A DNA stretch of 45,623 nucleotides from Pseudonocardia sp. (GTDB lineage Bacteria; Actinomycetota; Actinomycetes; Mycobacteriales; Pseudonocardiaceae): the NCBI RefSeq assembly GCF_025965585.1, contig NZ_JAOPWR010000117.1, positions 1-45,623 on the forward strand. Reading direction: 5' to 3'. The first letter of the stretch is position 1, and each line of letters opens with the position of its first letter. The notes below the pieces were generated by a model that saw only the letters and a program-made list of their open reading frames with translations, was not told where the DNA came from and did not search any database. Of the stretch, positions 44,382 through 45,623 are shown piece after piece. The translations under genes and the position numbers were made by a program.

Positions 44382-45623
44382 TCACGCCGGCACCAGCAGG
44401 CCGTGGCGGACGAACTCGCGCACCGCCGGCAGGGTCGCGGCCACCAGCTCGTCGGCCGGACGGTCGTGGGCGAACGCCAGCAGCTCCACCAGCTCCCGCA
44501 ACGGCAGCACGCCCGCGCAACCCGCGAGCAGCGCGGCCGCGGGCTCGTCCACCTCGTGGCGCCAGCGCGGGCCGTCCATCCGGGCCACGGCCGCGCCCGC
44601 CTCGGACCAGCCCTCCTCCCCCGGCTCGGCGTAACGCTCCAGCACCACCGACGGGGCGAGGGCCAGCCGAGCGTCGAGCAGAGCGTCATCGGCGGCGTGG
44701 GCGCGCAGCCAGTCGACGCGGTCGAGCCAGCCCTCCACCTCGGGGCCCAGCGGGTCGTCGACCGCGCCGCGGAGGTCCTCGAACACCACGGTGGCGGGCC
44801 CGTCCGTGCGCCGGAGAGCCAGTATCCCGAACCCGATCGCCTCGACGCGCTCGCGCTCCAGCCAGTCCAGCCACACGCCTGCCTGCGCACGGGCGGCGGG
44901 GGAGGCGAGCTCCAGGCCGGCGTCACGCTGCCAGGTGCCGACGTGCAGGGCGGGATCGGCCACCTCACGCTGGATGATCCAGGCGTCCACGCCGTCGGGC
45001 AGCCAGGAGCGGACGCGGTCGGGCCAGTCCTCGCCGCGCACGTGCAGCCACGAGCCGAGCAGCTGCGCCACCCCGCCCGGTTCCAGGTGCTCGGGCAGGG
45101 CCCGCACCAGTGCGGCGAGCGCGGCGTCGCCGTCCTGCCCGGAGTCGCGGTAGACCTGGTCGACGCGCGCGGGGCCGGGCACGAACGGCGGGTTGGACAC
45201 GATCTGGTCGAAGCGGCGCCCGGCCACCGGCTCGAACCAGCGCCCCTCCAGCAGCTCGATGTCCAGGTCGTTGAGGGCGAACGTGGCCCGGGCCAGCGCG
45301 AGCGCCCGCGGGGCGACGTCGGTGCCGGTGACCGACCGCGCGTGCCGGGTGGCGTGCAGCGCCTGTACCCCGCAGCCGGTGCCCAGGTCCATCAGCGACC
45401 CCACCGGACGCCGGCTGGTGGCCGCGGCCAGCGTCAACGACGCCGCGCCGACGCCGGTGACGTGGTCGCGGTCCTGGCGGCGCTGGTCGAGGTCGGAGAG
45501 CACCCACCACTCCGAGCCGGGCTCGTCCCCGCCGTCGACGCCGTACGGGCGCAGGTCGAGCGCGGCGCGCCAGCCCTCGCCGTCACGGCGCAGCAGCCCG
45601 GCGGCCACCGCGTCGGCGGGCGC
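44382..45623 (-). CDS. Class I SAM-dependent methyltransferase, DUF7059-type (5' end beyond window)
   Basis: The frame is open to the right edge of the window, so the visible 413 residues are the C-terminal part of a longer protein. The Rossmann SAM site is [19 protein letters not shown], followed by [22 protein letters not shown], and the catalytic-type motif [12 protein letters not shown] (NPPF as in N6/N5 methyltransferases of the PrmC/HemK kind). A C-terminal winged-helix-like region follows ([26 protein letters not shown]). Actinobacterial homologues of about 500 residues carry a DUF7059 N-terminal domain, only partly visible here. The substrate is probably a protein glutamine or nucleic acid base, but this is not resolved. 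GTG 45608 is an internal codon, not a convincing start. Confidence 0.83.
   Translation of the reverse strand, partial: APADAVAAGLLRRDGEGWRAALDLRPYGVDGGDEPGSEWWVLSDLDQRRQDRDHVTGVGAASLTLAAATSRRPVGSLMDLGTGCGVQALHATRHARSVTGTDVAPRALALARATFALNDLDIELLEGRWFEPVAGRRFDQIVSNPPFVPGPARVDQVYRDSGQDGDAALAALVRALPEHLEPGGVAQLLGSWLHVRGEDWPDRVRSWLPDGVDAWIIQREVADPALHVGTWQRDAGLELASPAARAQAGVWLDWLERERVEAIGFGILALRRTDGPATVVFEDLRGAVDDPLGPEVEGWLDRVDWLRAHAADDALLDARLALAPSVVLERYAEPGEEGWSEAGAAVARMDGPRWRHEVDEPAAALLAGCAGVLPLRELVELLAFAHDRPADELVAATLPAVREFVRHGLLVPA

Overview
The window is high-GC DNA in which almost all coding sequence uses G/C third positions, with many GTG and TTG starts and 4-bp stop/start overlaps. The gene content (LMW tyrosine phosphatase/CobC-like/NIF3/zinc-ribbon/RNase H block, SigB-type sigma factor, class A RNase P RNA with actinobacterial signatures, PHA locus with an XRE regulator) points to an actinomycete, most likely of the Pseudonocardiaceae (inference from gene order and protein style; no species call is possible).

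Layout. 1-4977: conserved housekeeping block (fructosamine kinase fragment, LMW-PTP, then CobC-like aminotransferase, NIF3, zinc-ribbon protein, RNase H and histidine phosphatase in one tightly overlapping operon). 5036-7020: two membrane transport genes (ArsB/SLC13-type permease, TauE/SafE). 7182-14604: a divergent locus. On the minus strand are a cupin-type XRE regulator and a PNPOx-family flavoprotein. On the plus strand a six-gene operon encodes a cytosine-deaminase-like amidohydrolase, a complete NMT1/SsuA-type ABC importer, an FAD-linked oxidase and a creatininase-family hydrolase. I read this as an uptake-and-degradation pathway for an unidentified N-heterocycle or cyclic amide. 14804-16228: ArsR regulator with two matching palindromic operators, SRPBCC protein and a DinB/maleylpyruvate-isomerase-like protein. 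16381-16789: rnpB.

16777-25929: a degenerate integrative island inserted at the 3' end of rnpB. It is bounded by a 29-bp imperfect direct repeat (16-bp perfect core), has a frameshifted tyrosine integrase next to rnpB, and holds decayed fragments (IS3-type transposase tail, methyltransferase tail, helicase tail, uracil-DNA glycosylase head). Its one intact cargo is a three-gene PaoABC-type molybdenum aldehyde oxidase.

26000-45623: SRPBCC protein; fused PabAB with a long leader containing a 12-codon upstream ORF, and divergent PabC-like lyase; GH172 (DUF2961) glycosidase; DUF2252, CPA2 antiporter and IPP isomerase operon; a frameshifted PRPP synthetase; HpcH/HpaI aldolase; tautomerase; FMN reductase and flavin reductase pair; sigB behind an ECF-type promoter; a PHA storage locus (two PhaC-like proteins, XRE regulator, phasin) with shared operator-like sequence; D-aminoacyl-tRNA deacylase; and the 3' part of a class I methyltransferase. 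No tRNA gene or CRISPR array was seen.
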